DNA from: Lachnospiraceae bacterium
GTDB lineage: Bacteria; Bacillota; Clostridia; Lachnospirales; Lachnospiraceae
Length of the DNA: 64,000 nt
Direction of reading: 5' to 3'
Assembly: GCA_017635395.1 (NCBI GenBank)
Contig: JAGBLN010000015.1
Span: 25,724 to 89,723, forward strand
Both the position numbers and the translations under genes were made by a program. The notes beneath the pieces are model-generated. The model worked only from the letters and a program-made list of their open reading frames with translations, did no database searches and had not been told where the DNA came from. Shown here in pieces: positions 1-9,785 of the stretch (position 1 is its first letter; each line of letters starts with the position of its first letter).

Positions 1-143
1 TCTCATACTATACTTTCCTCCCCCTGTAGTCTTGATTTTTGTTTTAAATGACACTAAATCATACTCATTAATTTTATCATGAGAAGTGCAAATATTCCAC
101 TATGGATAACTACAGTTTTTCAGTAGTTTGGGGGGAAATATGG

Positions 144-149
144 TACAAT
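144..149 (+). promoter_or_regulatory. Probable -10 element of the cellulase gene
   Basis: TACAAT preceded by TGG, which resembles an extended -10 box. No good -35 is visible. The cellulase ATG follows about 28 bp later behind a strong GGAGG ribosome site. Confidence 0.4.
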
Positions 150-177
150 AATTTAAATTATCCCCACGGAGGAACAT

Positions 178-3100
178 ATGAGAAATAAAAAGTTCATTGG
201 AAAGTTTTTAAGTATATTCATGACTGCGGTAATGACAGCCGGAGCAGTTGCAGGCGGAGTGGGTACAGGACTTTACAGACCTGTATATGTCCATGCCGGA
301 GAGCAGCTGGGAGAGACAGATTTTGATGACGGAAAGGGCCTTCCCTGGCATATAGTTGAATCTGCTACCGGTGAGATGGACTTTGAGATAGAGGACGGTG
401 TATACAGGATCACCATCATAAATCCCGGCGGAGCTTCGAACGGCGGCGAGGACAGGTGGGACTGCCAGTTCAGGCATAGGGGACTTACCATAAAGGCAGG
501 CCATACATATAAGGTTCATTATGAGATAAAAGCGTCAAATGCCGGAAAATACTACACAAAGATCGGCAATCTGGCCGGTGATGTGGAAATATGGCACAAC
601 ATGAGCAATGGCTCAGACTTAGGCAGCACCTGGGATCCCATTCCCTATGATACGGCAGGGCAGTGGAAAGTGGTGGAGCTGGAATTCACGGCAGGTCAGG
701 ATATGGAAGTGGCAGAGTGGGCTTTCCATTTAGGAGGAGACGGCCAGTATACCAGCGGTGTATGTTTCCCGGCAGGAACCGTGATAGAGTTTGACAACAT
801 GTCTCTTTATGATGAGACCTCTGATGAGAACGACTATATTGAGGAAACACCCTGGGTAAGGTCAGACATACTTACGAACCAGGTCACATATTTTACAGGA
901 ATGGATAAGAAGGCAACTCTTCTCAGTGCATCAAAGAGTGCCGTTAAGTTTTCTGTAGTTGATTCAGACGGAAAGGAAGTCTGGAGCGGAAAGTCGGTTC
1001 CCATGGGACATGACGAGGATTCAAATGATGATGTCCATCTGCTGGATTTTTCTGACTTCAATGAAAAGGGAAGATTTACCTTAAAAACCGATGACGGTGC
1101 GGTGTCAAGGGAGTTTGCCATAGGCGACAGCGACACATATTCCGCACTGCTTTACGATTCCCTGAATTATTTTTATCAGAACAGGTCAGGCATAGCCATA
1201 GAGAGCCAGTATATTACATCCGGTGATGCCAACGGTCTTGCAAGGGCTGCGGGACATCCTTCGGATAATGCACAGATACGTACAAGCTTTACGGATACTG
1301 CTACTTCCGGCAGCCAGGATGTGACAGGAGGCTGGTATGATGCGGGAGACCACGGAAAGTATGTGGTAAACGGAGGCATATCCTTATGGGTACTTCAGAA
1401 TCAGTATGAAACAGCGGTGAATACCGGAATGGAGGCTGCCTATGCCGACGGAACCATGAACATCCCCGAGAATAATAATACTTATCCCGATCTTCTGGAT
1501 GAGGCAAGGTGGGAAATGGACTGGCTGCAGACCATGATCGTGCAGGACGGCGAATATAAGGACATGGTCTACCATAAGGTACATGACGATAAGTGGACCG
1601 GACTTGGAATCGCACCTGCTGATGACACAAAGGAAAGGGTAATTTTTCCTCCTACTACGGCGGCTACCCTGAATGTGGCGGCATGTGCGGCGCAGGCAGG
1701 ACGGCTTTGGAAGGGAATAGATGATGCGTATGCACAGCAGTGCATTGATGTGGCAGAGCGTACTTATGCTGCGGCAAAGGCACATCCTGACATGTACGCC
1801 CCTATAGGAAATCTTGACGGCGGCGGTGCTTACGGTGATGATGAGGTTTCGGATGAGTTCTACTGGGCGGCTGCAGAGCTTTATATCACTACCGGTGACA
1901 GTGCTTACTATGATGATATGAAGGCATCAAAGTTTTTTCTGGATCTTCCTACCGCCATGGGCGGCGGTGAGAGCGTAGATACCTATGGCAGCTTTGACTG
2001 GGGACACACGGCAGCCCTTGGCACGCTGTCTGTAGTACTTAATAAGGATGCTGTTTCTTCCGCTGATTTTGACAAGGCAAAGGCAGCAGTACTTAAAGCA
2101 GCAGATACCTATTGTGCAAAAGAAGATGAGCAGGGATACGGTCTGCCCTATGCACAGAGTACCCTTTCCAATACCGACAGCAGCAAGGGCTATATCTGGG
2201 GATCAAACTCCGTAGTTGCTGATAATGCGATAGTAATCTCGTATGCTTATATTCTTTCCGAAGATGCCAAGTACTTAAACGGTGCTATATCCGCTATGGA
2301 TTATCTTCTGGGAAGGAATGCAAATGATTATTCATATGTGACTGGGTACGGCACTCATACCGCAATGTACCCCCATCACAGGTACTGGGCGCATCTGATA
2401 GACGAGAGTTTTCCTCTTGCACCTAACGGTGTGCTCGTGGGCGGACCCAACTGTGGCATGGAAGATCCCTGGGTAAGGGGATCAGGCTGGAAAAAGGGTA
2501 CCATCCCTGCGGCAAAATGCTACATGGACCACATTGAGGCATATTCTACAAATGAATGTACCATAAACTGGAACGCGCCTCTTGCATGGCTGACCGGTTT
2601 CGTAACTGGCAATACCGATGACGGCATCATCCTGGGGGCAGTAAACTTAAGCCCTGCGGCTGATCCCTCTTCTGTAAATAAGGAAAATGCGGCAGCCGGC
2701 CAGAATGCTGATATGGGTTCCGTAGCTGCGGACAACGGAAACGGTAATGCATCATCCGATAGCGGAAACGGAACTGACGGCGGCAGTACTAAAGAAAAGA
2801 ACGGCATGCCATCCTGGCTGATCGTATTGATAATAATGGCCGTGGTGGCTGTGCTTATATCAATAGAAATCTTTGTATATAAACTTATTCAGGTAAAGAA
2901 GGGGCAGAACTATGTGACTCTGACTGAAAAGGAGAAGGAAAAAGCTGCACAGGTTAGAAATGACACCCACCAAAATGGTGGTGATGAGCCGCTGCCTGTA
3001 GAGGAACCTCGGGGTGATGATGGACTGGCAGACCTTCCACCCTTTACTTTGTCTATGGATACAGTAGAAGAAACTCAGGTTCAGGAGTTACAGCCGGTTT

Positions 3101-3306
3101 ATGAACAGCCTCAGTCTGTAAAACAGGAGACACCCGTATCTGCTATGCAGCCTGAAAGCGCGCAGGTACAGACACCCGTAGTACCGGCATCTCCGACGCA
3201 GGATGTTCCAGCCTCGGATTACTTGTATGATGCTCAAGGCAACCCGCAGATGCGAATACTCTATGATTCCAAGGGAAATCCTGTGTATGTGCCTTTACAG
3301 AAATAG
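178..3306 (+). CDS. Membrane-anchored GH9 endoglucanase with CBM4_9-like and Ig-like domains
   Basis: Cuts beta-1,4-glucan, probably cellulose, at the cell surface. The order seen is a signal peptide (about 1-40), a CBM4_9-like carbohydrate-binding module (about 45-215), a CelD_N-type Ig-like domain (about 235-320) and a GH9 catalytic domain (about 325-815). Catalytic motifs are present: WYDAGDHGKY near 386-395, PHHR near 731-734, and NECTINWNAP with the acid Glu near 793. A Ser/Gly/Asn-rich linker leads to a membrane helix near 877-905. About 135 residues follow it, rich in Pro, Glu and Gln, and end in two similar units (YDAQGNP, YDSKGNP). If topology is as predicted, this tail lies in the cytoplasm, which is unusual for a cellulase. 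The family is clear; the tail's role is unknown. Start chosen from the GGAGG site just upstream. Confidence 0.93.
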   Translation: MRNKKFIGKFLSIFMTAVMTAGAVAGGVGTGLYRPVYVHAGEQLGETDFDDGKGLPWHIVESATGEMDFEIEDGVYRITIINPGGASNGGEDRWDCQFRHRGLTIKAGHTYKVHYEIKASNAGKYYTKIGNLAGDVEIWHNMSNGSDLGSTWDPIPYDTAGQWKVVELEFTAGQDMEVAEWAFHLGGDGQYTSGVCFPAGTVIEFDNMSLYDETSDENDYIEETPWVRSDILTNQVTYFTGMDKKATLLSASKSAVKFSVVDSDGKEVWSGKSVPMGHDEDSNDDVHLLDFSDFNEKGRFTLKTDDGAVSREFAIGDSDTYSALLYDSLNYFYQNRSGIAIESQYITSGDANGLARAAGHPSDNAQIRTSFTDTATSGSQDVTGGWYDAGDHGKYVVNGGISLWVLQNQYETAVNTGMEAAYADGTMNIPENNNTYPDLLDEARWEMDWLQTMIVQDGEYKDMVYHKVHDDKWTGLGIAPADDTKERVIFPPTTAATLNVAACAAQAGRLWKGIDDAYAQQCIDVAERTYAAAKAHPDMYAPIGNLDGGGAYGDDEVSDEFYWAAAELYITTGDSAYYDDMKASKFFLDLPTAMGGGESVDTYGSFDWGHTAALGTLSVVLNKDAVSSADFDKAKAAVLKAADTYCAKEDEQGYGLPYAQSTLSNTDSSKGYIWGSNSVVADNAIVISYAYILSEDAKYLNGAISAMDYLLGRNANDYSYVTGYGTHTAMYPHHRYWAHLIDESFPLAPNGVLVGGPNCGMEDPWVRGSGWKKGTIPAAKCYMDHIEAYSTNECTINWNAPLAWLTGFVTGNTDDGIILGAVNLSPAADPSSVNKENAAAGQNADMGSVAADNGNGNASSDSGNGTDGGSTKEKNGMPSWLIVLIIMAVVAVLISIEIFVYKLIQVKKGQNYVTLTEKEKEKAAQVRNDTHQNGGDEPLPVEEPRGDDGLADLPPFTLSMDTVEETQVQELQPVYEQPQSVKQETPVSAMQPESAQVQTPVVPASPTQDVPASDYLYDAQGNPQMRILYDSKGNPVYVPLQK

Positions 3307-3358
3307 GAGACGGGACAGGAACAGCAAGCCACTGATGGCAGACGCCCCTCAATTATGG

Positions 3359-3364
3359 TATAAT
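3359..3364 (+). promoter_or_regulatory. Probable extended -10 element
   Basis: TATAAT preceded by TATGG, about 40 bp before the JetD-like gene. It suggests that gene has its own promoter and is not simply read from the cellulase. Confidence 0.45.
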
Positions 3365-3404
3365 TTCACCATTAAGTAAGTACAACAGGTAGGTAGTAGG
3401 ATAA

Positions 3405-4913
3405 ATGTTATTTGGTAAAAACGGTAAACCGTCTGCTGAAAAGCTGGCAGCAGCTGCGGCAGAGGTTTACGGAGATGCAAACAAAAATAAAGATGAAAAG
3501 TCTGCTGAAGAGCCTTCAAAAGACTCTTCGGTTTCCGATGCTGAGCTGAAGGATTCTGCTACTGAAATAGAGCTGTCTGAGTCTCAGGAGCCTGATGCCG
3601 CAGATGAAGAAGAAACTGTTGAATACGGCACCTATGAACGTTATATTGCTGAAGAACTCCTGATAAAGTACGAAAACAGCAAGGCATATCGTGAAGGCAG
3701 CAGCAGCCGGAAGATCGCAGTCAGGGTTGACCAGCTCATAGAGATAGAAGACGATCTGGAGAACGAGGACGAAAAGAAGAAGTTTTCCGAAGAAATTGCG
3801 TCCCTCAAGGAAATGGGTGTTGTTGACTATTCCTGTGATAAAGATGACGAGACGGCAATAGACAGGATATGGCTGGTTATAGAAGAGTCTGCAATAAAGA
3901 CTGCCTACAAGGTGGCAGGCCGCAGGCCAAAGATAGAGATCGTAAATGATTTTCTCAGGGATATCGACAAGACGGTTCAGTCTATGCTTCCGGGCAGCAA
4001 TTATGCTGAATTTCTTAAGGCTGAAAAGAAAAGGGTGGCCGAAAAGAAAGACTTTACCCGGTATTTCTTTGATGATTCAGTAAAAAATGCAGGCCTTCTC
4101 AGGTTCCTTCTTTTCCTTGATGCAAATGAGGAAAACATGACGGAGCAGATGGAAAGAGTGCTCAGCAAAAGGCTTTTTGCCGACAGCAAGTATTTTGAGC
4201 GCGAGCTTCGAGGCAAGGCAATATCCATACTTCAGACTATAAAGAAGGAATATGAAGAAGGCGGTGCTCAGAATGGCAGCACTTCTATTTCTGCTGAAGA
4301 GGGTGACAGGCTTTTGGCAGAAAAGGGCATAGTGCGTTATCCCGAGATATTTGAGTTTGCAGGCGAGGTTTCCGTTATGTTTGATGACGGCCATTCGGCT
4401 GATTTCAGCACCCTGACATATGGCGCATGCATTAGTGCGCTGATGGCTGCAAGAGTTATGTCAGTGACATTCAGGAATGTTAACAGGATGCTGTTCATTG
4501 AGAATAAGGCTGTCTATATGCACTATCTCATGAACCAGAGGAAGGCCGGGGATCTTGTTCTTTTCCACGGTGGTTTTGTAAGTCCTGCCAAGTCAGGCTG
4601 GTTTAAATGTATCACAGGTGAAGCTGAGCGTAATGATGTTCCCACATTTTTCTGGGGGGATATAGATTTTGCCGGTTTTAGAAAGTTTGTTAAGATCAAG
4701 AAGGAATTCTGTCCGAGGCTTAAGCCTTATGAAATGGATTCGGGGACACTTAGGCTTTATGCAAAATATACTGCACCTTTGGATGATGAATCAGAGTGCA
4801 GACAGCTGGATGCTCTGTTCAGGGACAAGGATTATGACATTTTTTATCCCGTTATCAGATACATGCTGGAAAACAAAGTAACTCTTGAGCAGGAGAGTAT
4901 TCCTGTTGACTGA
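3405..4913 (+). CDS. Orphan JetD-like (DUF2220/Toprim) protein
   Basis: The C-terminal half resembles the DUF2220 domain of JetD, the Toprim nuclease subunit of the Wadjet plasmid-defence system. Seen are RNVNRMLFIENKAVY (about 353-368), LVLFHGGF (about 385-392) and FFWGDIDFAGF (about 413-424). In JetD the GDID-type acidic motif belongs to the metal-binding Toprim site. The N-terminal 75 residues are acidic, low in complexity and probably disordered. A middle region (about 85-320) is largely helical and may match the DUF3322 part. No jetA, jetB or jetC gene lies nearby; the neighbours are a cellulase and a lipase. It may be a lone nuclease, a topoisomerase VI-A-like relative or a remnant with a new job. 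The domain call is moderately sure; the role is unknown. Confidence 0.6.
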   Translation: MLFGKNGKPSAEKLAAAAAEVYGDANKNKDEKSAEEPSKDSSVSDAELKDSATEIELSESQEPDAADEEETVEYGTYERYIAEELLIKYENSKAYREGSSSRKIAVRVDQLIEIEDDLENEDEKKKFSEEIASLKEMGVVDYSCDKDDETAIDRIWLVIEESAIKTAYKVAGRRPKIEIVNDFLRDIDKTVQSMLPGSNYAEFLKAEKKRVAEKKDFTRYFFDDSVKNAGLLRFLLFLDANEENMTEQMERVLSKRLFADSKYFERELRGKAISILQTIKKEYEEGGAQNGSTSISAEEGDRLLAEKGIVRYPEIFEFAGEVSVMFDDGHSADFSTLTYGACISALMAARVMSVTFRNVNRMLFIENKAVYMHYLMNQRKAGDLVLFHGGFVSPAKSGWFKCITGEAERNDVPTFFWGDIDFAGFRKFVKIKKEFCPRLKPYEMDSGTLRLYAKYTAPLDDESECRQLDALFRDKDYDIFYPVIRYMLENKVTLEQESIPVD

Positions 4914-4931
4914 TGTGCCGGAGGAAGTGAC

Positions 4932-5783
4932 ATGAAAAAGGGAATAGTACTTGAAGGCGGAGCTATGCGTGGGATGTTTACGGCAGGCATTCTGGATGTC
5001 TTCATGGAAAATAATATAGAGTTTGACGGTGCGGTAGGCGTGTCTGCAGGAATGACCTTTGGATGCAACCTGAAGTCAAAGCAGATAGGCCGTGCCATCA
5101 GGTATAACCTTAAGTACGCAAATGATCCGCGTTACGGAACTTTTAAGTCCTGGCTTAAGACCGGAAATATTTACGAGGCGGATTTCTGCTACAACCAGCT
5201 TCCTTTTGAATTGGACAAGTTTGATACGGAGACCTTCAGGAAAAATCCCATGGAGTTTTACTGCGTGGTGACTGACGCCATGTCGGGAGAGCCCGTGTAC
5301 CATAAATGTACGAATGGACTGAAGAAAGATATGGCATATATCCGTGCCTCGGCCAGCATTCCCCTTGTCTCAAAGATGGTTAAGATAGGCAACGGTTACT
5401 ATTGTGACGGCGGTGCGGCAGATTCCATTCCGCTTAAATTCATGGAAGGAAAAGGCTACGATAAAAATGTAGTTGTCCTTACCAGGGACAGATCATACAG
5501 AAAGAAACCCGGCAAGATGGATGCCATGTACAATGTGCTTCTGTGCAATTATCCGGGAGCGGCAAAAACTCTTATAAACCGTGCTGATATGTACAACAAG
5601 CAGAGAGAGTATGTGGAGGCGAAGGAGGCTGCCGGAGAGATTTTTGTTTTCTATCCCCCGGAGGAAATTACCATTAGCCGCACGGAACACGATCCTGCAA
5701 AGCTTCAGCAGGTATATGATATGGGACGTGACGAGGCAACGAAGAAACTGGATGAGCTTAAGGAGTTCCTGAAGGAAAAATAA
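4932..5783 (+). CDS. Patatin-like phospholipase
   Basis: A serine lipase or acyl hydrolase of the bacterial patatin family (YjjU/RssA type). The catalytic dyad is visible: GVSAG with Ser38, and DGG with Asp159. The oxyanion loop GGAMRG lies at residues 9-14. Its 283 residues are normal for the family, and there is no signal peptide, so it should be cytoplasmic. It starts 18 bp after the JetD-like gene behind GGAGG and ends 4 bp before hypF, so the three are probably co-transcribed. The lipid substrate cannot be told from sequence. Confidence 0.88.
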   Translation: MKKGIVLEGGAMRGMFTAGILDVFMENNIEFDGAVGVSAGMTFGCNLKSKQIGRAIRYNLKYANDPRYGTFKSWLKTGNIYEADFCYNQLPFELDKFDTETFRKNPMEFYCVVTDAMSGEPVYHKCTNGLKKDMAYIRASASIPLVSKMVKIGNGYYCDGGAADSIPLKFMEGKGYDKNVVVLTRDRSYRKKPGKMDAMYNVLLCNYPGAAKTLINRADMYNKQREYVEAKEAAGEIFVFYPPEEITISRTEHDPAKLQQVYDMGRDEATKKLDELKEFLKEK

Positions 5784-5787
5784 AGTA

Positions 5788-8403
5788 ATGATAAAAAGAT
5801 ACAGGATATACGGTATCGTACAGGGCGTGGGCTTCAGGCCCTTCATAAAGAGACTGGCAGACAGTTATGAGATAAAAGGGATCGTATGCAACTACGGTCC
5901 CTTTGTTGAAGTGGTGGCAAAGGGGGATGAGGAAACTCTGGCAGCTTTCAGGCAGGCTGTGGTCTCGGAGGCACCTGAGCGTGCTGCAATCATTAAAGTA
6001 GAAGAGTTTGAGATAGAAAATGATATTACTGAATATGAGAATTCTGCTTGCCTTTCCTCATGTTACAGCGAAATGGATAGTAATGGATCCTCCTGCGAAA
6101 GCATAAACTTTGCAGAGTTCACCATAGTTGAAAGCAGTGAAACAGAGGGGGAGATTTTTATTCCCCCTGACCTTGCTATATGTGATGAGTGTAAAAAAGA
6201 ACTCCTGGATCCTGCTGACAGGCGTTTTCATCATCCTTTTATCAACTGCACACAGTGTGGACCCAGGCTTACCATAATCGAAAACCTTCCTTATGACAGG
6301 GAACGGACGGGAATGAAGATGTTCCCTATGTGCAAAAAATGCGAGGCTGAATACACTGACAAGGCTTCCAGGCGGATGGATGCACAGCCGGTATGCTGCA
6401 ACGAGTGCGGTCCGGAGTACTATATGCTCTATGAAAAAAGTACAGACAGCGAGTCCGGTCAGGAGCAATTGCCCAGGGGTGATGAAGCCCTGCAAATGAT
6501 TGCCGGAATACTTAAATCCGGCGGAGTGGCAGCAGTAAAGGGCATCGGAGGCTTCCATCTGGCTTGTAACGCAAAAGACAATGATGCTGTAATGACCCTG
6601 CGCAGCAGGAAGAAACGTCCGGTCAAGCCCTTGGCAGTGATGATGAGAGACATTGAGACTGTAAAGAAGTACTGCATTTTGTCTTCTGCACAGGAAAGCG
6701 AGCTTAAAAGTCCCGCCGCACCTATTGTTCTGCTTGAGAAAAAAAAGGATGGCGGATCATTGGCTGAAGATGTAGCCCCGGGAAATCCTGCACTGGGAGT
6801 AATGCTTCCCTATGCACCTGTCCAGATACTTTTATTTGAGTATTCGGGACTGGAAGCCATGGTCATGACCAGCGGAAACATAAGCGGTTCACCCATATGT
6901 TCAACGGATGAGGAAGTACTTGGTGTACTGAGTGGATTTACAGACGGCATTCTTTCTAACAGCAGGCCGATACTGACGCGGGCTGATGATTCGGTAATGG
7001 ATTTTCTTGATGGAATGCCGTATATGATAAGACGTTCGCGCGGGTTTGCGCCGCTGCCGGTGAGGGTGGAACTGGGGACAGATGATATAGATAATGCGGC
7101 TGGTTATTATAATGGTCAGGCCGATATTTCTGTAGTAGCTAAAAGTGATAGTAATAAAAATATAGGAACAGAAGATGACAAGAGGATAAAGAATAGAAAG
7201 ACAGTGCTTGCTATCGGCGGTGAGCTGAAAAATACTTTCTGCATAGGTGTTGGCAATCTGTTTTATCCGTCGTCCTTTATTGGGGATTTAAGTGATATCA
7301 GGGCGTCAGAAGTCCTTGAAGAGACTGTATACAGATTTGAAGATATGCTTCAGATACCGGAACGAAGGCCTGATGTCATTGTGTGTGACCTCCATCCTGA
7401 TTATCAGTCTGTACGGCTCGCAGAAAAACTGGCGGCACAGAGCGGAGCAAAACTGGTAAAATTGCAGCATCATTATGCGCATGTACTTTCCTGCATGGCA
7501 GAAAATGATTATATGAATAGGACGATAGGAATCTCTTTCGATGGAACAGGCTTCGGTGAAGATGGCAGCATATGGGGCGGAGAGATAATGGTATGTGATG
7601 CAAGGGGATTTGAAAGGAAATCCCACATCACGCCTTTTATGCACATAGGAGGAGATACTGCGTCTAAGGAAGGCTGGCGCATAGCCGTATCGATGCTCCG
7701 GGACATATGTGTGCATGACACGGAAATGGAACCGTATGACGACAGCGTGAAGCGTATATTTGAGACATATGTGGAATCAGGCGTTCTATCTGCGAATGAA
7801 CTGGCGATGCAGATACAGATGGTGAAAAAAGGCATAGGCGCAGTAATATCAACCAGCGCCGGTCGTCTCTTTGATGCAGTAAGCGCAGTGCTTGGCATAT
7901 GCTGCAAGTCATCTTTTGAGGGAGAGGCTGCCATGGCCCTTGAATTTGCGGCAGAAAGATATGCGGATAGGGATAAGGTGCTTAGTGAGTATACAGGATT
8001 TAAGGAAAAATATAGTCCCGTAAACCGTTCGTTTAATACTGAGTCGCTGTTAACAAAAGATAAAGCGTCAAGCCTCTCAGCCGGAAATATACATACCGCG
8101 TGGATTTTTGAGAACATCTGCAAAGGATTGCTGGACGGTTTGTCAGCAGACATGCTTGCATATGCCTTTCATGACATGCTGGCCGAAGAGACTGCAAAAG
8201 TGACCTCTGCTATTTCAGACGGGAGCGCCATAAGCACCGCTGCATTAAGCGGCGGCTGTTTCCAAAACCGTCTTTTTACTAAATTGCTTAAGGAAAAGCT
8301 TGAAGGAAATGGCATGGATGTCCTTATGCACAGCATGATCCCGGCTAATGACGGCGGACTGGCGCTGGGACAGGCTGTGGCAGGAATGATGCTGGATAAA
8401 TAA
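5788..8403 (+). CDS. hypF: Carbamoyltransferase HypF
   Basis: HypF makes a thiocarbamate on HypE from carbamoyl phosphate, the source of the cyanide ligands of [NiFe] hydrogenase. Domains in order are an acylphosphatase domain (1-90, GIVQGVGFRPF), a HypF zinc-finger region with CDEC near 132, CTQC near 154, CKKC near 182 and CNEC near 204, a YrdC-like domain (about 225-420), and a Kae1/HSP70-like carbamoyltransferase domain from about 470 (HHYAHV, ISFDGTGFG, GGCFQNR). At 871 residues it is longer than the usual 740-780. The extra length is a Ser/Glu-rich stretch after the acylphosphatase domain and an Asp/Asn-rich insert near 425-470. No other hyp or hydrogenase gene is in the window. It follows the patatin gene by 4 bp. 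Confidence 0.93.
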   Translation: MIKRYRIYGIVQGVGFRPFIKRLADSYEIKGIVCNYGPFVEVVAKGDEETLAAFRQAVVSEAPERAAIIKVEEFEIENDITEYENSACLSSCYSEMDSNGSSCESINFAEFTIVESSETEGEIFIPPDLAICDECKKELLDPADRRFHHPFINCTQCGPRLTIIENLPYDRERTGMKMFPMCKKCEAEYTDKASRRMDAQPVCCNECGPEYYMLYEKSTDSESGQEQLPRGDEALQMIAGILKSGGVAAVKGIGGFHLACNAKDNDAVMTLRSRKKRPVKPLAVMMRDIETVKKYCILSSAQESELKSPAAPIVLLEKKKDGGSLAEDVAPGNPALGVMLPYAPVQILLFEYSGLEAMVMTSGNISGSPICSTDEEVLGVLSGFTDGILSNSRPILTRADDSVMDFLDGMPYMIRRSRGFAPLPVRVELGTDDIDNAAGYYNGQADISVVAKSDSNKNIGTEDDKRIKNRKTVLAIGGELKNTFCIGVGNLFYPSSFIGDLSDIRASEVLEETVYRFEDMLQIPERRPDVIVCDLHPDYQSVRLAEKLAAQSGAKLVKLQHHYAHVLSCMAENDYMNRTIGISFDGTGFGEDGSIWGGEIMVCDARGFERKSHITPFMHIGGDTASKEGWRIAVSMLRDICVHDTEMEPYDDSVKRIFETYVESGVLSANELAMQIQMVKKGIGAVISTSAGRLFDAVSAVLGICCKSSFEGEAAMALEFAAERYADRDKVLSEYTGFKEKYSPVNRSFNTESLLTKDKASSLSAGNIHTAWIFENICKGLLDGLSADMLAYAFHDMLAEETAKVTSAISDGSAISTAALSGGCFQNRLFTKLLKEKLEGNGMDVLMHSMIPANDGGLALGQAVAGMMLDK

Positions 8404-8438
8404 GCGTGAGAATCAGAATACACAAGGGAGGAATTCTG

Positions 8439-8834
8439 ATGGCCGGCAATAGCGCATTAATGAAAAATATGATTGTCATCAGTTCCTGGTAATGCTAATA
8501 TGATCACATTAAACGATTATCTGTTCTCCGGCGACACTGTACTGAATATACTTCTTCAGTATTCGGCTGATGGAGCATACGGATTTTCTCACTTCCCAGT
8601 CCCAGAGGATCAAGGAATTGGCTTTCATTTTTTACATATGAACAGCCGGAAGAGATAATCTCGCTTGTGAATTCGTTTCCTGAATTTGCTGCTTTGTACA
8701 GGGATATCGCAGAGTTCAGAAGAAAACCGGAGGAGGTGATCGGCATGTTTTCCGAAACATTAAGGATAATGGAGCGTGATGCAGCTCTGGCGGAGCTTGC
8801 CGAACTTAAAGCAAAACTTGCGGAAAAATCATGA
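8439..8834 (+). pseudogene. Remnant of an Rpn-type (PD-(D/E)XK) transposase gene
   Basis: A good ribosome site (AGGGAGGAATTCTG) precedes an ATG at 8439 that reads only 17 codons to a stop. Further on, a different frame encodes a coherent C-terminus ending at 8834: RNWLSFFTYEQPEEII, then FPEFAALYRDIAEFRR, then EEVIGMFSETLRIMERD and a helical Ala/Glu/Leu end. This tail resembles the C-terminus of Rpn (recombination-promoting nuclease/putative transposase) proteins, which are common in Lachnospiraceae. The catalytic region is missing, so this is an internally deleted copy. Its stop overlaps the stop of the converging gene. The family match is from memory and moderate. Confidence 0.45.
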
Positions 8835-9674
8835 GCTGGTATCGAATACAGTTAACTTTTCTTCAAAATCGGAAATATCAGTCATGAATTGTTCCTGAAG
8901 CATGTCGGCTTCGGTCTTGTCTTCAAGCCATTCTCTATAGCGCATGCGCACTTCCAGCTTGTGCTCAGTACGTCTTTCCTCTGCACGGAGTTCCTCTGCT
9001 GAGGGAGAGCGAAGACTTTCTGCGGCTTTTCTTGAAGCAATGTATTTGCCGGGATGCAGTACCTGTTCGATATATGCCTGACTGCGAACCTGTGCGGGAC
9101 TGCCGCTTGAAACGCTGCCGATACCGCTGCCGTGGTACGGGATTCCATCTGAGCCTGGCAGCATTCCTACACCGTCTATCGAGAAGTTGGCCTCAGCCAG
9201 GGAAAAGATGCTTCCGGTCATATAATGGGTTCTGTTTTTGCCATCACAGTGCTTTAATGTATATCCCTTTGCCCCCTGCAGCTCACTGTCCATAAGGCCG
9301 AATACCTTTGCGCGGTAGGCTGGATTGGATGCCATTTTGTTTAGCTGTGACCTGTCGATATAAAGGTAGAAGCTTCCTGCAACCGGCTCTTCCGGTTCTC
9401 TGTCGGTGAATTTATATTTTGGGAAATAATCACTTATCATCTTTTTAAGCTCGTCGACACTGACGGCTTTATTCAGGTCTTTGACAGCAAAATCCGAACG
9501 GTAAAAAGCAGTGGCTCTGCTCTTGTATTCCCGAAATCCTTCACCCATATCTTCCAGATAATTATAGACTTTTTTCGGATCCCACTCAGGATGCGGAACA
9601 GCTTTTTGAACTGTGGTCTGTTTGCAGCTTGCACTTATTTCTATACTGTATTCGCTGTGTATCATTGTATTCAT
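8829..9674 (-). CDS. Protein of unknown function in the LytTR locus
   Basis: 281 residues, not recognised. No signal peptide or membrane helix is visible. The N-terminus (MNTMIHSEYSIEISASCKQ) is polar and resembles that of the protein at 14365 (MNISISFQEQQKN). The middle is Tyr/Lys-rich, followed by a Gly/Ser-rich stretch (about 168-193) and a charged helical C-terminus rich in Glu and Arg. The gene stands alone on the minus strand. Its promoter carries the same 21-bp-spaced repeats as the promoters before the two-component genes and before the group at 12556, so it probably belongs to the regulon. RBS AAAGGA lies before the chosen start; an internal ATG three codons later is possible. Confidence 0.6.
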   Translation of the reverse strand: MNTMIHSEYSIEISASCKQTTVQKAVPHPEWDPKKVYNYLEDMGEGFREYKSRATAFYRSDFAVKDLNKAVSVDELKKMISDYFPKYKFTDREPEEPVAGSFYLYIDRSQLNKMASNPAYRAKVFGLMDSELQGAKGYTLKHCDGKNRTHYMTGSIFSLAEANFSIDGVGMLPGSDGIPYHGSGIGSVSSGSPAQVRSQAYIEQVLHPGKYIASRKAAESLRSPSAEELRAEERRTEHKLEVRMRYREWLEDKTEADMLQEQFMTDISDFEEKLTVFDTSS

Positions 9675-9719
9675 ATATCATACCGTCCTTTCTGAAAAAT
9701 GATCATTTCGTACTGACAG

Positions 9720-9785
9720 ATATTTCGACAGGGCTTTTGATAGTCAAAACCTGTATGTAATGAAAGGAACCTTAAATGTACTGAA
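9720..9785 (-). promoter_or_regulatory. LytTR-type promoter C (minus strand)
   Basis: Read on the minus strand, half-site TTCAGTACA (CAGTAC at 9783-9778) and half-site TTTCATTACA (CATTAC at 9762-9757) are 21 bp apart with TTTAA between them. AAATAT at 9725-9720 is at the -10 distance seen in the two sister promoters. It points at the gene ending at 8829. Confidence 0.6.
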
